Shown here: piece after piece, positions 9,881 to 22,692 of the stretch
Layout of the letters: every line of letters begins with the position of its first letter
How positions within the stretch are numbered: position 1 is the stretch's first letter
Source of the DNA: Endocalyx cinctus
Lineage: Eukaryota; Ascomycota; Sordariomycetes; Amphisphaeriales; Apiosporaceae
NCBI GenBank assembly: GCA_001600455.1
Contig: BCKC01000003.1
Span: 496,001 to 560,000 of the forward strand
Direction of reading: 5' to 3'
Length of the DNA stretch: 64,000 nt
The notes under the pieces: generated by a model
Told to the model about the DNA's origin: nothing
Databases searched by the model: none
The model's input: the letters and a program-made list of their open reading frames with translations, nothing else
Program-made: the position numbers and the translations under genes

Positions 9881-12800
9881 GACCTACAAGACTTTATATA
9901 CATTTTTCGATGTACCGCGTGGTCAAATACTGTCAGGCAAGAGAAGATGCCACCACCTAAGTACTTGTGAGGTAAGTCCACATAATTATCCGTTTATCTC
10001 AGCGAGTCTTCATTGTAGACAATCCCTCATTTTCGGCATCTCACTAATTTAACTGTATGTTTGCACGAGACAACGGGAAAGATCGTCTTGGTGAACCACG
10101 TGGCTGAGAACTTGGTAGTATCATGAGATATTACATCGTCACCGACATGACCATTCACCCACCCATACCAGAAGCTGTTACCACTAAGTCAGCCAGTTAA
10201 ACCCGCGGAACCAGGGTAGAGATGAAACTCATAACAGCCCCTCTCAGTCCGTTGCCGAAGATCTTGTAACACCATGTATGACGGACTCGTGACAACTTGG
10301 CAAGGTTTACCGTGGCAAGCATGATGAGACCGTCGATCGAATATTCCTATATCGTGAGTGTTGTTGGCGCCAGGGCGTCTCGTGCTTCTCGGTGCTGTAT
10401 CGATTTGCCTCTATCAAGAACCGCCACATGCCTACTATTCTAGACCGGTATTCATCCATTTCTGAGGATAAAACCAATACCGTCAAGTATTCTCAATGAA
10501 GCCACGTCGCCAAGAACTCTTGAGATGTATATTCGGGCGCAGTTTAGATTTCAGTAGTACCGCATCCGCAACCTAATTGCTTAGCGAAACATCCGATCCG
10601 ATTCTAACTAAGCTCGTTTGCGGCAATTCGAGAACAGAACAAGCAATAGAGCTGTGGTATCCTGTCACTAGCTCCGTCAACCCCCCCTTTACTATGCGGA
10701 TAGAGCACTTGGGGTTCCGGTAAGGACGACAAATGCCATGGGGTGCCGATTTTATTATTGCCCGTCGAAGACATCCTCAGGAATAATGGATCTTGATGCT
10801 CCTTTCCCAACTGGCCAATGAAAGACCTCGGGAAATCCTATGCGAGAGCGTAACTGAGTTAGCCGATAACGCACTCCATTTTGAATTCTCGTAGCATGGA
10901 GGAATGGCTGGCTATGACAGGTCTAATCGTAGCAGTCTCAGCGATATGCAGACGGCATCTTACTTTGACGTAGCTACCATATTCACGCAATTCCGCGAGA
11001 CTCCCATATGGCAAGAAGAACTTCGCTGAGGCTTCAGAGGGCATTGGCATCAGTCCAATACATTTGAGATAGGAGGCACGATGTTACTCTGATCATCCTT
11101 GAAATGATATTTAGCCACACTCTTATCATTTGACAAGAAAGACCTGGACGCCAGAAAGGGATTAAATTCGCGTGATTATTAAGATGATACGACCCGAGAT
11201 AAATGTGCATTGACTTTGTGAGCGCAGAACTACGGTTTGAGTCGGCATGACTGAATACACCTTCGGAATGTCTGCTGGGATTATTATTGGAAAAGAGAAA
11301 ATCGCCGAATGAAAGGGAGGGTACGTTGGCAGATATAAACAGCATTCGGATCAAAGATTGGTTCAATGTCGTTGTCGTAGAGGATTCTCGGATCCTCGCT
11401 AGAAATCGACAATAGCGGGGCAACGATTCGTACTGCATTTTACTCGCGAAGCACAAAACCTCAAACTATATTTGCTTGAGCATTACCATGTTTCCTTATA
11501 TAGAAGCAATATTATACCATCTATAACTCATTCACTTATGGAAATACAATATAAGGCTCATTAGACCACAACTCTTACCTAGTAAAGCCAGAGAGATGAT
11601 TACGATATGACGATATCTGCCTCGATGTTCAACATCTCAGTTGATCAAAACCCGGATTTATGGCATGAGACACGTCCAAATAGTGTGGCAACGCTAGAAT
11701 GCACGTCAAATATAATATTTCGTCATTCTATCCCCTTTTGTATCTTGTATAGACGATGTTTTGTTCCCCTCTATCTGCAGTTCAAGACGTCACTGCATAT
11801 GCGTGGTGTCTCTATCACGTATAGACACGAGGTCAACTCCCAAATAACGCTATAGATAATGGCGTATAACACATTGAACACTAATATGATTTCTATTCAA
11901 AGTTGTCTTCTATCCACGAGCTTGTTCAACTCTGGGAAGCATGCGAGTGGTGATGTAGGAGCCGAGAATCATACTATCGAAGACAAGAGCCCGGAATGTG
12001 ACATTATAACGTCATTATAGCCTTGATATTTTACTCTCCTCGGAACAGTAACCAATCCATAGATGTAATTTATCAGAACGGAACTCATAACTCATAACTC
12101 ATTGTAATTCATCTTCGCCTTTTAGGTGGTAGGGTGAGTGCTCGATGGTGCGCAGGCCGTCTTGTTCCGAAGAAAACCAAAATGCCATGTTCCTTCAGTC
12201 AAATAAACGGCCCGAGATTTTTTTATATAAGTACTATGAGAAAGGAATGTTTAGGATATATTGTAATGCTCCTTATGGTTACCTTCTGAGGGTGCTGAGA
12301 GATCTAAGACCCCATCAGATTCCTAACTGCTCTGTGGCCGAAGTACCATAAAATTGGATTATCGCCTATATATCCAATACGATCAACTAAGTCGAAGTAT
12401 AATTCTTTATACCTATCTTGAATTGAGATAATGCAAGCGTCTCTGTCAGAAAATGATGAGCGGCCAGCAGCTTGTAATAGTAAGCGGGACGATGGGTACA
12501 TGCTCGGTAGCAAATGACCATTTCCATTTGGTGCGCACGCACACACATACAAAATGCAGAAATATGATAGCAGTGATCGACCATATAGTAACACCTACTT
12601 AAGTATATGACCGATGTAGATGTTCCATAATAATACACCGGTTTTGACTGACTGAATAGTCGGTCAATATTTATGTCCTAGGTTTCTTAACGAACTTATG
12701 TTTTCGTTGGTCTGTCAGTAGCAAACTTCACATCTAAGCTTAGATAGTGTTGGAGCCCAATATTCTTTCCTAGCAATCGAAGACATAATTATTCATATAA

Positions 12801-13277
12801 TCGAAGGGTGATTCGAAGCGAAAACAACGTCGGCGAGGTGGCAGCTACCTGACTACTTGACTTAAATAAGTACACTCTAACAGAGAGTTGGTAGGGCCCT
12901 AATCCCTAAAACTCGAGATAACTGAGTTAAGAGAAATAACATATTATCAAGCTGATGCATCTTTTTTGGATGAATAATTTGAATAAAAGAAAATGAATAA
13001 ATAAAAAACTCAATGAAATGAAGATACCCATGGATCTCAGGGGTCAGAAGTGATTAATAACTGAGAGGAGTTACTCAGTTACTGTAATGGATATGTGATA
13101 TCTATGGTTATATCGAATATCCGAATATCCGTTATCAATATCGTTATATCATACACAATGAAGTTAATGGTGAAAAAGACCCATCGTTCAAGATGATAAT
13201 CTCCGTCAAAATAAGAAAAGAGTGTCAGAAAAACTCAATCAGCCAGTTAAAAACAACCACTTAATTAACGAATTAAG
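9881..13277. other. Long spacer (3.4 kb) without a supportable gene
   Basis: Several ORFs of 60-140 codons occur, the longest on the minus strand at 11034-11456 with another at 10859-11050. None has a recognisable domain, convincing splice partners or coding-like composition. The GC content is not depressed, so I see no clear sign of RIP. The stretch could hold decayed coding sequence or a lineage-specific gene. Close to RKM4 it contains a run of TATCCG/TATCG words (13110-13150). Confidence 0.35.
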
Positions 13278-14948
13278 ATGGATGATCAATCATTTGATTC
13301 GAGGTCGGCAGCGTTCCTGCAATGGTTTAAATCATGGCCGGGAGCAACGTTTCATTCAGACATCAAAATCAATGACTTTCGAAATCGCCAAGCAGGCCGA
13401 GGTATTGGTACGCTTCGTCCTTTCTACTCATCTCATACAAAATAGAAGTAGACTTCACCGCTGTTTACTGACCAATAGAAAAAAAATAAATTCTAGTGGC
13501 TACTTCCGATATACCTGAGGATACGGTACTCTTCACAATTCCTAGAGTAGCCATCATCAACACGCAGACATCTAGCCTGCCCCAGAAAATCCCCGAAGTC
13601 TTTGAGACGACTGGATTGGAGGAAGATGATGATAATGAAGCTGACGGGGACGGGGATGAAACCAGTGGCCCGCCCGATAACTGGATCTCTCTCATTCTCA
13701 TCATGATATACGAATATCTTCAAGGGGAGAAATCTTCGTGGAAGCCGTATTTCGATGTGCTTCCTAGCGAATTCGAGACGCTCATGTCATGGTCTAATGC
13801 TGAATTGGAACAGCTTCAGGCCAGCGCCATAGTGTCTAAAATCGGAAAAGATGAAGCCGACGGCTTATTCCGATCGAGGATAATACCTATCGTCGATAAA
13901 TACGCTGACACCTTCTACCCAAGCGGCGCCCAAAAGTTGGATGTGGACGAAATGATGGCACTGGCACATCGCATGGGTAGCACTATCATGGCCTATGCTT
14001 TTGATCTCGAGAATGAGGAGGATGAGCCTGATCCGGAGAATGATGATGAATGGATGGAGGATAAAGAAGGGAAAATCCTCATGGGAATGGTACCGATGGC
14101 AGATATTCTCAATGCCGATGCAGAGTTTAATGTGAGTTTTCAAATTATTTTTTACGTAGTCTGTTTTGCTCAACCAAAAAAAAAAATTCACAGGCACACG
14201 TCAACCATGATGAAAGCTGTCTCACGGTTACTTCCCTAAGACCGATACCCGCGGGTGCCGAGATATTAAATTACTACGGTCCTCTAGGCAATGGCGAGTT
14301 ACTCAGACGATATGGTTATGTAACAGAACACCATTCTCGACATGACGTAGTAGAGCTCTCTTGGGATCTAGTTCTTTCCGTTATTAAAGAGACACTACAG
14401 TTGACTGAGCTGGATTGGGATAAAGTAGTAGGTCATAACAACAGAGAACATAAAAGCGAACGATGAAAGAAAAAAATATTAATTCACAACAGATTAATGA
14501 ACTCGACCCAGAAGAAATCGAGGATGGCTTTGTCTTGGAGAGAGAATTGGAGGGGCCTAATGAGCGAGGCGAGCTTCACGATAATTCGACCTTCAAGCAA
14601 TTGCCAGAAGACCTCCGAGAACAGATCAACGCATTTCTCAAGATCGTCCGAACCGTCCAGCCCGAATTAATTCCCAATAAGCACAAGAGAGATGAATTTG
14701 CCCTGACAATTATACAGCGTGCCCTCAGTCTCAGGCTTGCTGAATATCCGACAGGCTTAGCTGATGATATGCAACTTCTGTCTCGGTCCGATATCTCAGG
14801 GCGTCATAGAATGGCGATCATGGTAAGATCTGGGGAGAAAAAGGTACTCCAGGAAGCAATCGAGTACACGAATAACCGACTAAGTCAACTTCGTTTGTCC
14901 GGCGGTGATAACGTTGAGCCGTCTGCAAAGCGACAACGAACGAGGTGA
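13278..14948 (+). CDS. RKM4: SET-domain ribosomal lysine methyltransferase, RKM4/SETD6 type (484 aa, 4 exons)
   Basis: Expected to mono-methylate a ribosomal protein lysine; in yeast Rkm4 acts on Rpl42 (eL42). The exons are 13278-13407, 13497-14131, 14194-14427 and 14493-14948, together 485 codons. The start is an ATG reading MDDQSFDSRS, ahead of an FLQWFKSWPGA motif typical of the family N-terminus. The SET core shows MVPMADILNADAEFN, the expected NH in AHVNHDES, and ILNYYGPLGNGELLRRYGYV, where the NYYG turn closes the SAM/substrate site. The C-terminal half is a Rubisco-LSMT-like substrate-binding domain. The acidic insert with DDDDN runs is a usual low-complexity loop. The last intron has the GTAGGT donor at 14428 and carries stops in frame, so it must be removed. 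Confidence 0.88.
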
Positions 14949-16432
14949 TAAGGAGATTCGATGTTTCTTCGTCAAAATGCCCCAAAGAGCTCAGAGAGAC
15001 CTCACAATTAGGCGGCTAGATCCAAAATTTCCCCACGGCACGGTTATTTATTCTTGGGTTGGTAATAGACGGAAAAGGAGTCATAGATTTCTATACTATA
15101 TACGAATCATTACATTACTTATAGGGGATCATTGAGCACCTCCTATTCATACTCTTATCAATACGGCAATTCTATGATGTGCATTTTATATATGTATACC
15201 TCAAGCACCTAGTTGTGCATCAATTATCATTTCGGCAAGTTCTTGATAAGCAAAATAATTTTCCCGTTCGTTCCTGGAACTATGATCCAGCTCATATCGC
15301 ACTACCACCAAAACATATGTATGTGGCGTCTAGACTTCTTTCTTTATCACTAGAGCTTTAGAACGAACTGTTAAAAAACTTTTTGTTTCATGCACTCCGC
15401 CACATTGTTTCATAACCTTCTCGCATGCGCTGCCGATCTATATACTGTACTACCATAATGACATCTGCTATCTCAAGTAATTTCCCCTCCCTGTACCGAT
15501 CGGGAACTAGTAATTGCTAATACCTACCCAAAATGTTCGAAAATAGCTTGTATGGCTATATAAAAACGTGTGGGCAAGGCACCACGAAAAAAGCATATTT
15601 CACGACTTTGCATATGCGGAGTATGAAGTGATGTTTATCTGATTTGCCGGGCGCGGATCAGTCCAATTACAGAGAATAAAGAGTCAGGATAGGTACTACT
15701 GGCATAAATCTGTGGTGAGACGACTGTATGTCAATAGATCATGGATAGGGGGGGGGGGGGGGGGGTTGGCCGCGGAAAATAATGTCGTCTTCCTTCCGCG
15801 TTGTGTGATACTCTCCCGAGACTGAGCCTGACTTTATGGAAATTAGAAATCGATTTATTGTTTGTTCTATTGTATTCTGTTTTACCTGAATAATTAAAAG
15901 AGATGAGGAAACTACACCAAGGTGAGAACTGTGTTACCCGCGCAGCAGCCGCCCAGCCGCCCAGACACGGAGACATTTATATGACTAAGCTAAGTAGATC
16001 ACCTACGATCTATCTCGATCGAAGTGATTTCATCGATCTACATTGGCTTCGGATGACTTCATTGACGTCATTAAATTTACTTAACATAATTCACTAGCTT
16101 TTCAACATCTCGTGTCCTCTCGAGGAGGCTAAGGTTATCCTTTACGCGCCACATCATTTCGTTCCGCAGTTGTTTTAATGATTCAAGCAAGAAGCGATGT
16201 AGGCCTTCTAATAGCAATATAAATGTTAAGACGGAGTAAAACCTCCTGCATCCTTTATCTTGTGTGACATATATGACGTTCTTTTCAAATTTTGCCCTCA
16301 AGGAGGATCTTTCTCTCTCTCTTTTGTCTGATCCTAGCCTATCAATTATATGGAGGTCAAGCGAGGTTAAAGTACAACTCAATCAATCAACAGCATTATT
16401 TCTAGCTCATAATTTTGGTGATCCGTACCTGA
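14949..16432. promoter_or_regulatory. Spacer with UVDE promoter; G18 tract, GATC cluster and CRE
   Basis: An uninterrupted run of 18 G lies at 15748-15765. Upstream of UVDE, four GATC words fall within 42 bp (15997-16038), one of them as GATCGA at 16017-16022. A perfect cAMP-response-type octamer TGACGTCA lies at 16073-16080, preceded by the half-like TGACTTCA. GATCGA-type words are the known kind of target for the White Collar light complex, and TGACGTCA is bound by Atf1/CREB-type bZIPs. Use of these sites here is inferred. No gene is seen. Confidence 0.45.
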
Positions 16433-18717
16433 ATGTACACGGTGAATAAAAAGCTACGGTATTTGACTCGCTCCTGGTTGGCTATCTATGTTTATTTTCC
16501 TCATCAGCGCGGCCTGTTTGCTCCGGCCTTATGTCATTTCCAATATAATTCAAGTAGCTCCAAATTTGACCGTACAGGTTTTCTCACGATGGCACCCAAA
16601 CGTAAAGCAGCTATGGCACTCCTCGCGAATATCCCCCAAACTACGGATACCTCTGTACCCGACGTTCCCCAGACTCAGCTGAGAAGATCACGCCGCAAAC
16701 ACAATAAAGTCGAGCCGATACCGAAGTATGATGGCGATACGGACGAATTGAGCTGTGATATTGCACCCTCTGATAAAAACCATCCAGACCGAACCGAGGC
16801 GGGAACAGCCCAATCGAAAAAGGGCGTGGAGAATGCCATTGATGGACTCCAGCATATGGAAAATACATTCTTGAAGGATATCAAACGACAAAAGCTAGCT
16901 ATCAGCCAAACTACTCTCCCAGAAAGTTCCGGCCCAGAATTTGAGGAGAAACTAGCTCTCGCTCCTCGACCTACTCACCAAAAAACAGATGTTCGATCGA
17001 GCGAGAATGAGAAGACTGCCTCCAACAAGAGGAGCCGAGTTAGTCTGAGTGATTCTCGGCAAAGTGGCTACCCAAGTCCTATCGAGGAAGGTGACGAGAA
17101 AAAGGAGAATGAAGACGCCGACTACGTTCCGGAAGGAGAAAACGATTTGGAGGCTATCAAGGCACAAGGTGCGAGACCGCCGCCCGTAAATAGCGATTAT
17201 CTACCACTGCCGTGGAAGGGGAGACTAGGTTATGTGAATACGTCCTTAACGAACCAGATAATTTAGCGACCGTACATCATGTGGTAATACTAACGTTATG
17301 TGCGACAGGCTTGTTTGAACACGTATCTTCGACAGTCAAACCCCCCAGTCTTCTGCTCCCGGACATGTAGGATCGCGTCCATTTTAGAGCATCGACATCC
17401 GCTTCAAGATCCAACTCAACCAGAACACCCTACCAAGAACCGACCAGATCGAGATCAACCAGCCGATATAAAGAGAGGTCAAAAATACGTTGAAAGCTTG
17501 GGACTCGCAAATGCTCGTGACATCGTGAAGATGTTACGCTGGAACGATAAATACGGTATTAAGTTCATGAGACTCAGCTCAGAAATATTTCCATTTGCGA
17601 GCCATGAAGAATATGGCTATAAGCTGGCTCCTTTCGCCTCGAAGACTTTAGCCGAAGCCGGAAGGGTAGCTGGTGAGTTGAATCATCGGCTTACCACTCA
17701 CCCCGGACAGGTCAGTCTCGGATATGCTGCCTAATGTTAAACTTACCTTTCCTAACCCGCCTATAGTTCACACAACTTGGTTCACCAAGGGCTGAAGTGA
17801 TCCGGAATGCCATTCGTGATTTAGAATATCATGACGAAATGCTCAGTTTATTGCGTCTTCCCGAGCAGCAGAACAAGGACGCGGTGATGATTTTACACAT
17901 GGGGGGAACTTACGGCGATAAAGCTGCATCTATTGAGCGGTTCAAGGCCAATTACGCGGGATTATCAGATAATATCAAGGCAAGACTGGTGCTCGAGAAC
18001 GACGACGTATCGTGGACGGTACACGACTTACTTCCTGTGTGCGAGGAGCTCAACATACCCCTTGTACTCGATTTCCACCATCACAACATTCTCTTCGACC
18101 CGAGCCAGATACGCGAAGGGACCAAGGATATCATGGAACTCTATCCTCGCATAAAGGCCACATGGGACCGCAAGGGGATTACCCAGAAAATGCACTACAG
18201 TGAACCGTGCTCCGAAGCGGTAACACCTCGACAGCGGAGGAAGCACCGTCCTCGAGTTATGATGCTGCCACCGTGTGCGGATAACATGGATCTCATGATC
18301 GAAGCGAAGGACAAAGAGCAATCCGTCTTCGATCTGATGCGGAACTACAGATTGCCGGGATGGGATCTGTTTAACGACGTTATACCATACGAACGAGAAG
18401 ACGAAAACAAACCGGTGTCGAAAGTGACGGTGAAAAAGAAGCCAGCGCGCAAGAGTAAGACCAGTAAAAATAAAAGCAAAAAGAAAGACGAGGATGAAGA
18501 TGATGAGGAAGACGAGCAGCAGGAAGGTATGCTAAAAAATGAAGATGAAAAACAAGAACATGAAATAAAATCTCCGGCGCTCGTTCCGGAAGAAGAGGTT
18601 GGTATGGGTGGACCGGAAAACAGAGTGTATTGGCCGGTAGGGATGGAGGAGTGGTTACGACCAAAGAAGAGGGAGGTTAAGAAGAGGAAGAAGAACTTAG
18701 AGGCAGATGAGGAATGA
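16433..18717 (+). CDS. UVE1: UV-damage endonuclease, UVDE/Uve1 (717 or 665 aa, 3 exons)
   Basis: Nicks DNA 5' of cyclobutane dimers, 6-4 photoproducts and other lesions, starting alternative excision repair. The exons are 16433-17233, 17309-17710 and 17767-18717; introns are 75 bp (ACTAAC branch) and 56 bp. The TIM-barrel domain begins at GRLGYACLNTYLR and shows RTCR, NARDIVKMLRWN, FMRLSSEIFPFASH, the metal-site THPGQ, MILHMGGTYGDK, LVLENDD, LVLDFHHHN and MHYSEP. A long acidic, Lys-rich tail follows. There are two in-frame starts. ATG 16433 adds 52 residues that are basic, hydrophobic and almost free of acid, like a mitochondrial presequence. ATG 16589 starts MAPKRKAAMALL, which looks nuclear. 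Dual targeting is inferred. The domain assignment is very secure. Confidence 0.93.
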
Positions 18718-20699
18718 TCTATGTGAAATTATAAATATAAATAATATGTAAATTAGACCGTAGGTCTATATCTGGATATGAGATTTTACCCTCGCATGTT
18801 TCTACTCATGAGAACGTTTCCGAGTACACATTATCAGGCTTGCCGTCTACATAATAAACGAGACTCATCCTTAGGACGATGCTATCCAATCTGAGGGTAT
18901 AACTAAAACAGAGCATTGACTTCTAGGTTTATGCGCTCGTACCTATACTGTACATATCAGGGCTGCACATGCTGTATTGAGTATAGAATTAACTCAGTTT
19001 GGAAGCAAATGGGAAAAGAAATGCAGTGATGCTGCATTTCCCCACAAGTTACCGATGTACCGTAGATCCTCAGATCCTCTAGGCACCAGTCAAAAGTGCA
19101 TACATAATACATAATGCATTACAATATCCTCACGCACCATTAAATTACGTCACCTTTCTTCTTTCTCTCTGTCTCTTTCGCCTCCCAGGGCTATGTTAAA
19201 TACAGTATCCTAAGGCTTAAGAAGGCTACAGACGGAAAGAAGTTGAAATGACGATCGTGGATATATTTACTGTGTATTTGTTGTATGAGATCATCCCTAG
19301 AGAGCGCACATACTGCAGCCCTACTACATATAGTAGTATTGGCTAACTATATGCGAGTCGCGTGATGAGTTAATATCACGATCCAGAAAGATGATGATAG
19401 CGGGTATAGAAAATACTCTTAATTTCCAAACCACAGACAGGAACGGTGAAAGCCATACATTGGTAAACTAAGTATCTCATATATATGGATACTTATCTAG
19501 GTAACTGTTTCAATAATGAATGTATATACAGCATGATTGATCTGTTTCCATACCGAGTAGGCGGTAGGTATATGGGGAAATAAAACATCAGTTGATGAGA
19601 TCATCTGAGGTTTGCATGTTGAAAGAGTTAAAGAGAAAGGGTGTGATGATGTCAGTCTATGCCAAGCTCAGCCGTCCTCGGGATTTGTAGGGGATTACAG
19701 GTGCTGACCTGAGTTTGGGTACCTTAAAGATACCTGAACTTCCAGTGATGGTGGCTGGTAGGGTACCTACCTAGGTACCTAATACATCCACATACTGTAC
19801 TAAGTAGCTGACTAGTACCATTATACACTACCAACCACCCTACTATGCACTCTAAGCCATTTTATTTCCATAATGGATGCCATTTGAAGAGAGTTTCATG
19901 AATTATTTATCATTTCCTTATTCATTTTGATACCCGTAGGTTAGGTTGTAATAGGTTCAGGTTTGTATTTTTTTTTTTTAAAAGGTATATATATACTCTG
20001 TATATTGAAAAGAGATATGGATATAGATATATACCTAACCTAGGCATATTAATAGATCTGGCATGTGAAAGAAAAAAAGAAGAAGAAGAAAAAGAATCGT
20101 ACCAGCCACCCTGCCACCCAAATAATGCAGTACCATGTAAACCACTAAGGAATAAGTACTGAGTAAGTACTTAGCGTATAATTGTACCTAACTCTAGGTC
20201 ACTAAGCCGGTCCCTATGATGAATTACAGGGTCTTCAAATTTATCAGATAGCACAAAAGATAATATCTGCAGGGTCTAGTACAGGCGGCTGTCTGCTTCG
20301 TTCGCAACACAACCCCTCCTTAACTTCACTGTGATCCCCGCTAATCTTCTGACCTTGATTTAACTTTGACTTCAACCTTGATTTTTGATGATGGGTATCT
20401 GAAAGTAAAAGTCAATCACCAGTTTTATTTATGTGATTCTTATGATTTTGTTATTTTTCTTCTTGAACCCTTCAAAGTTAAATCGTTCCATTATTCGCCT
20501 TTCAGTTTATTACTAAACCAAATCTTTCCATTGTTCCGCCAAACTTAGCACCCTTCTCTCCCTCCGGTTTTCATACCGCTCTATATCAAGTATCCCAGAT
20601 CGCACCAAACAACACCCACATAACATATATCACGCATCACGCTATCATCTCTCTGCTGCTACACCACATTGCGAACTCATCGAAACAATACGCATCATT
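18718..20699. other. 2-kb spacer before GLC8
   Basis: No gene is seen. The palindromic word TAGGTACCTA recurs at about 19759-19785. A T-rich tract at 19968-19979 is followed by ATATAT runs. Pyrimidine-rich sequence just before 20700 is typical of a fungal 5' leader. The ORF at 20366-20548 is AT-rich and unconvincing. Confidence 0.35.
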
Positions 20700-21537
20700 A
20701 TGGCTACTGCACAAACTGGTCTCGATACTGCACATTCCCCTCCGGGGCCTAATGCGAAACGTCCTAAGGGTATGATACCAGCTATTTAATAATATTCATG
20801 ACCCAACATACTAATACGTTGATTCTGTAGGCATCTTGAAGAATTCTTATCAAAAGTCTCCCCCTGAGTCGCCTACTAAGGAAAGGGATATATCGGAAAA
20901 GGAGCTCACCATCGTAAATACCCATGCGAATGCCGGCCATCGTCGATCATCTAGTACTGCTAGCCGACCTTCGGCTTCCCGTCGACAATCTTCGCGCACC
21001 CCTTCCACCGGAGCCGAAGAACAGCTCGATGCAAATCAGCGACTCAAGTGGGATGAGGCGAACCTATATCTGACCGAGCAGGAGCGTACCTCCACTATGA
21101 AGATCACCGAGCCCAAGACGCCATATGCGCGACACTACGACCCGTCGGAGGACTCAGACGACGACATGCTAGATGGTGACGGAATTTCTCAAAAAGAAGA
21201 AATCCCCGGCCTATCGCTTGGAGAGCCCGAAGAGGAGGTTCCTGAAACCGAATATACCACTCGTCCTAGGAAGTCAAGCAAGAGTAAGGTTCACGTTAGC
21301 GACGACGATGCGACACCGACCCACGATGCCGACAGCGAGTACGCGGGCATGAGCCCCGAAGAGCGCGAGAAGCACCGCAAGTTCGAACAACTGCGCAAGA
21401 AACACTACGAAATGAGGGATGTAGCCAAGTTTTTGGGCCATCCCGAGGATCTCGAGGACGAATTGGATGATGATGCCGTCCCGGGTATTCCTCCGATGCC
21501 CACTATTGATGGTTCCAAGGTTGGCGCCGGCGACTAG
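20700..21537 (+). CDS. GLC8: Protein phosphatase 1 regulator, inhibitor-2 family (258 aa, 2 exons)
   Basis: Binds and modulates the PP1 catalytic subunit (Glc7/BimG). The exons are 20700-20769 and 20831-21537 with a 61-bp intron that splits the Gly of the hallmark KGILKNSY motif, the first PP1 contact of inhibitor-2. Further family marks are the KWDEANLYLTEQERTSTMKI block, the TPY site (KTPYARHYDP) followed by an acidic stretch, and EQLRKKHYEMRDV, the counterpart of the HYNE motif that covers the PP1 active site. The protein is otherwise charged and disordered, as in the family. In yeast Glc8 needs phosphorylation of the Thr corresponding to the TPY site; here the site is kept. Confidence 0.88.
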
Positions 21538-22246
21538 AGCATACGTATCCCATTATTTTCCTTCATCCTCGGCGAATTCCATCGTTTTATTAGGATACCA
21601 CTACAGTACAGTACACCAAAATGCGACCAGGTGACGATAACCCAAACACGAAATGTATGATGGATGAGAAGAAATGAAAAGAAATGAAGAGAAGGGATAT
21701 GGTAACTCAGAATTTTCATTCCGCTAATACAAATGATATTGCATGCTGGGAGGAGTTTTATGGTCTGGGGCGGGCGTCTCGTTGTTCCAGATGTGTCTTT
21801 TTTTTTTTTTCCTTTGCGACTACACGCCGCCGCTACTACTACTACCATTTTCATGGAGAGAGATTATGAATAGAAGTTCACGTATCACCCCTCCACTTGT
21901 TCGTCCTTACGCAAAGTGTGATAAAATGACAGATATGGTACCAGTATCATAACTCATGTATTTTTTGTGGGCGGTTCCTATCTTCAATGCTGAGTTGCGT
22001 CTTGTGAATGACAGAACAGAATAGACATTCCAGGGGGAAAAGGATGTTCAATTTACATTTCACTAGGAGCTGATACCCAATGAAATTATAATCTTGCAAC
22101 GAAGCTTACGTTTAGACCTTTTATGCCAAATCGCGTCTGAGCTAAGGTTCTTTCATCCGCCCTCATAAAAATATTCCATTTTTACTTCCGTAATCTTGGT
22201 GTTCAACTATTTTCTTTAAGGGTCATCGTGGTATGAGCTGGTAAGA
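21538..22246. other. Convergent spacer between GLC8 and LCL2
   Basis: Contains the 3' ends of two converging genes. A T13 run at about 21799-21811 and CTACTACTAC repeats near 21834 are the only patterns. No gene is seen. Confidence 0.35.
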
Positions 22247-22692
22247 TCAAAGTAGGCCTTTCCGGGCAAGTTCGACCTTCCGCGCTGCCTCGCCAGCCTT
22301 AAATCCTCCTTTTGACACGCAAATCCGGCTGCCGTCGGTTATCTCGAACTTGTCCTCGTTCGCCGGCCAGGGGCAAGGGCAGTGATGGGGGAAATGGACA
22401 CATGCTATACAAGTCAAATCTCAGTACGGTTTCAATCACTAATTAAGTGGTATATATATAATATTGATAGTTCAGTACCTAGGGTATCAGGACACAAGTA
22501 GTTATCGCAGTGCATGCGCTCGAACTGTGATCGGTAAATGGATGAGTCGCTAGGGACATTCTGGGGCCTTTGCTCTTGCTGCTGTCCGCCTCCCGATCCA
22601 CCAAACATCTGCTCGAAGAAACCGAATTGGGCAGTCACGGATGAGACGAGGCACAGGGCGAGGATGAGGGTGGTGTGCGGGAGGAAATGCAT
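22247..22692 (-). CDS. LCL2: LCL2 family secretory-pathway protein (123 aa, 2 exons)
   Basis: Long chronological lifespan protein 2, a small fungal protein probably acting in ER-associated processes; its molecular role is not settled. The exons are 22479-22692 and 22247-22404, joined across a 74-bp intron, giving 124 codons. Residues 1-21 form a signal peptide ([21 protein letters not shown]), followed by the family hallmark [11 protein letters not shown], a Gln/Gly linker and NVPSDSS. The second half holds the conserved cysteines in HCDNYLCP and [11 protein letters not shown], and ends with [20 protein letters not shown], all diagnostic. It is divergent from the mitoribosomal gene at 23126 with 433 bp between them. 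Confidence 0.9.

Noticed and set aside
11034..11456. 140-aa minus-strand ORF in the 9.9-13.3 kb spacer
   Set aside because: No recognisable domain, no convincing splice partners and no coding-like composition; chance length is plausible.
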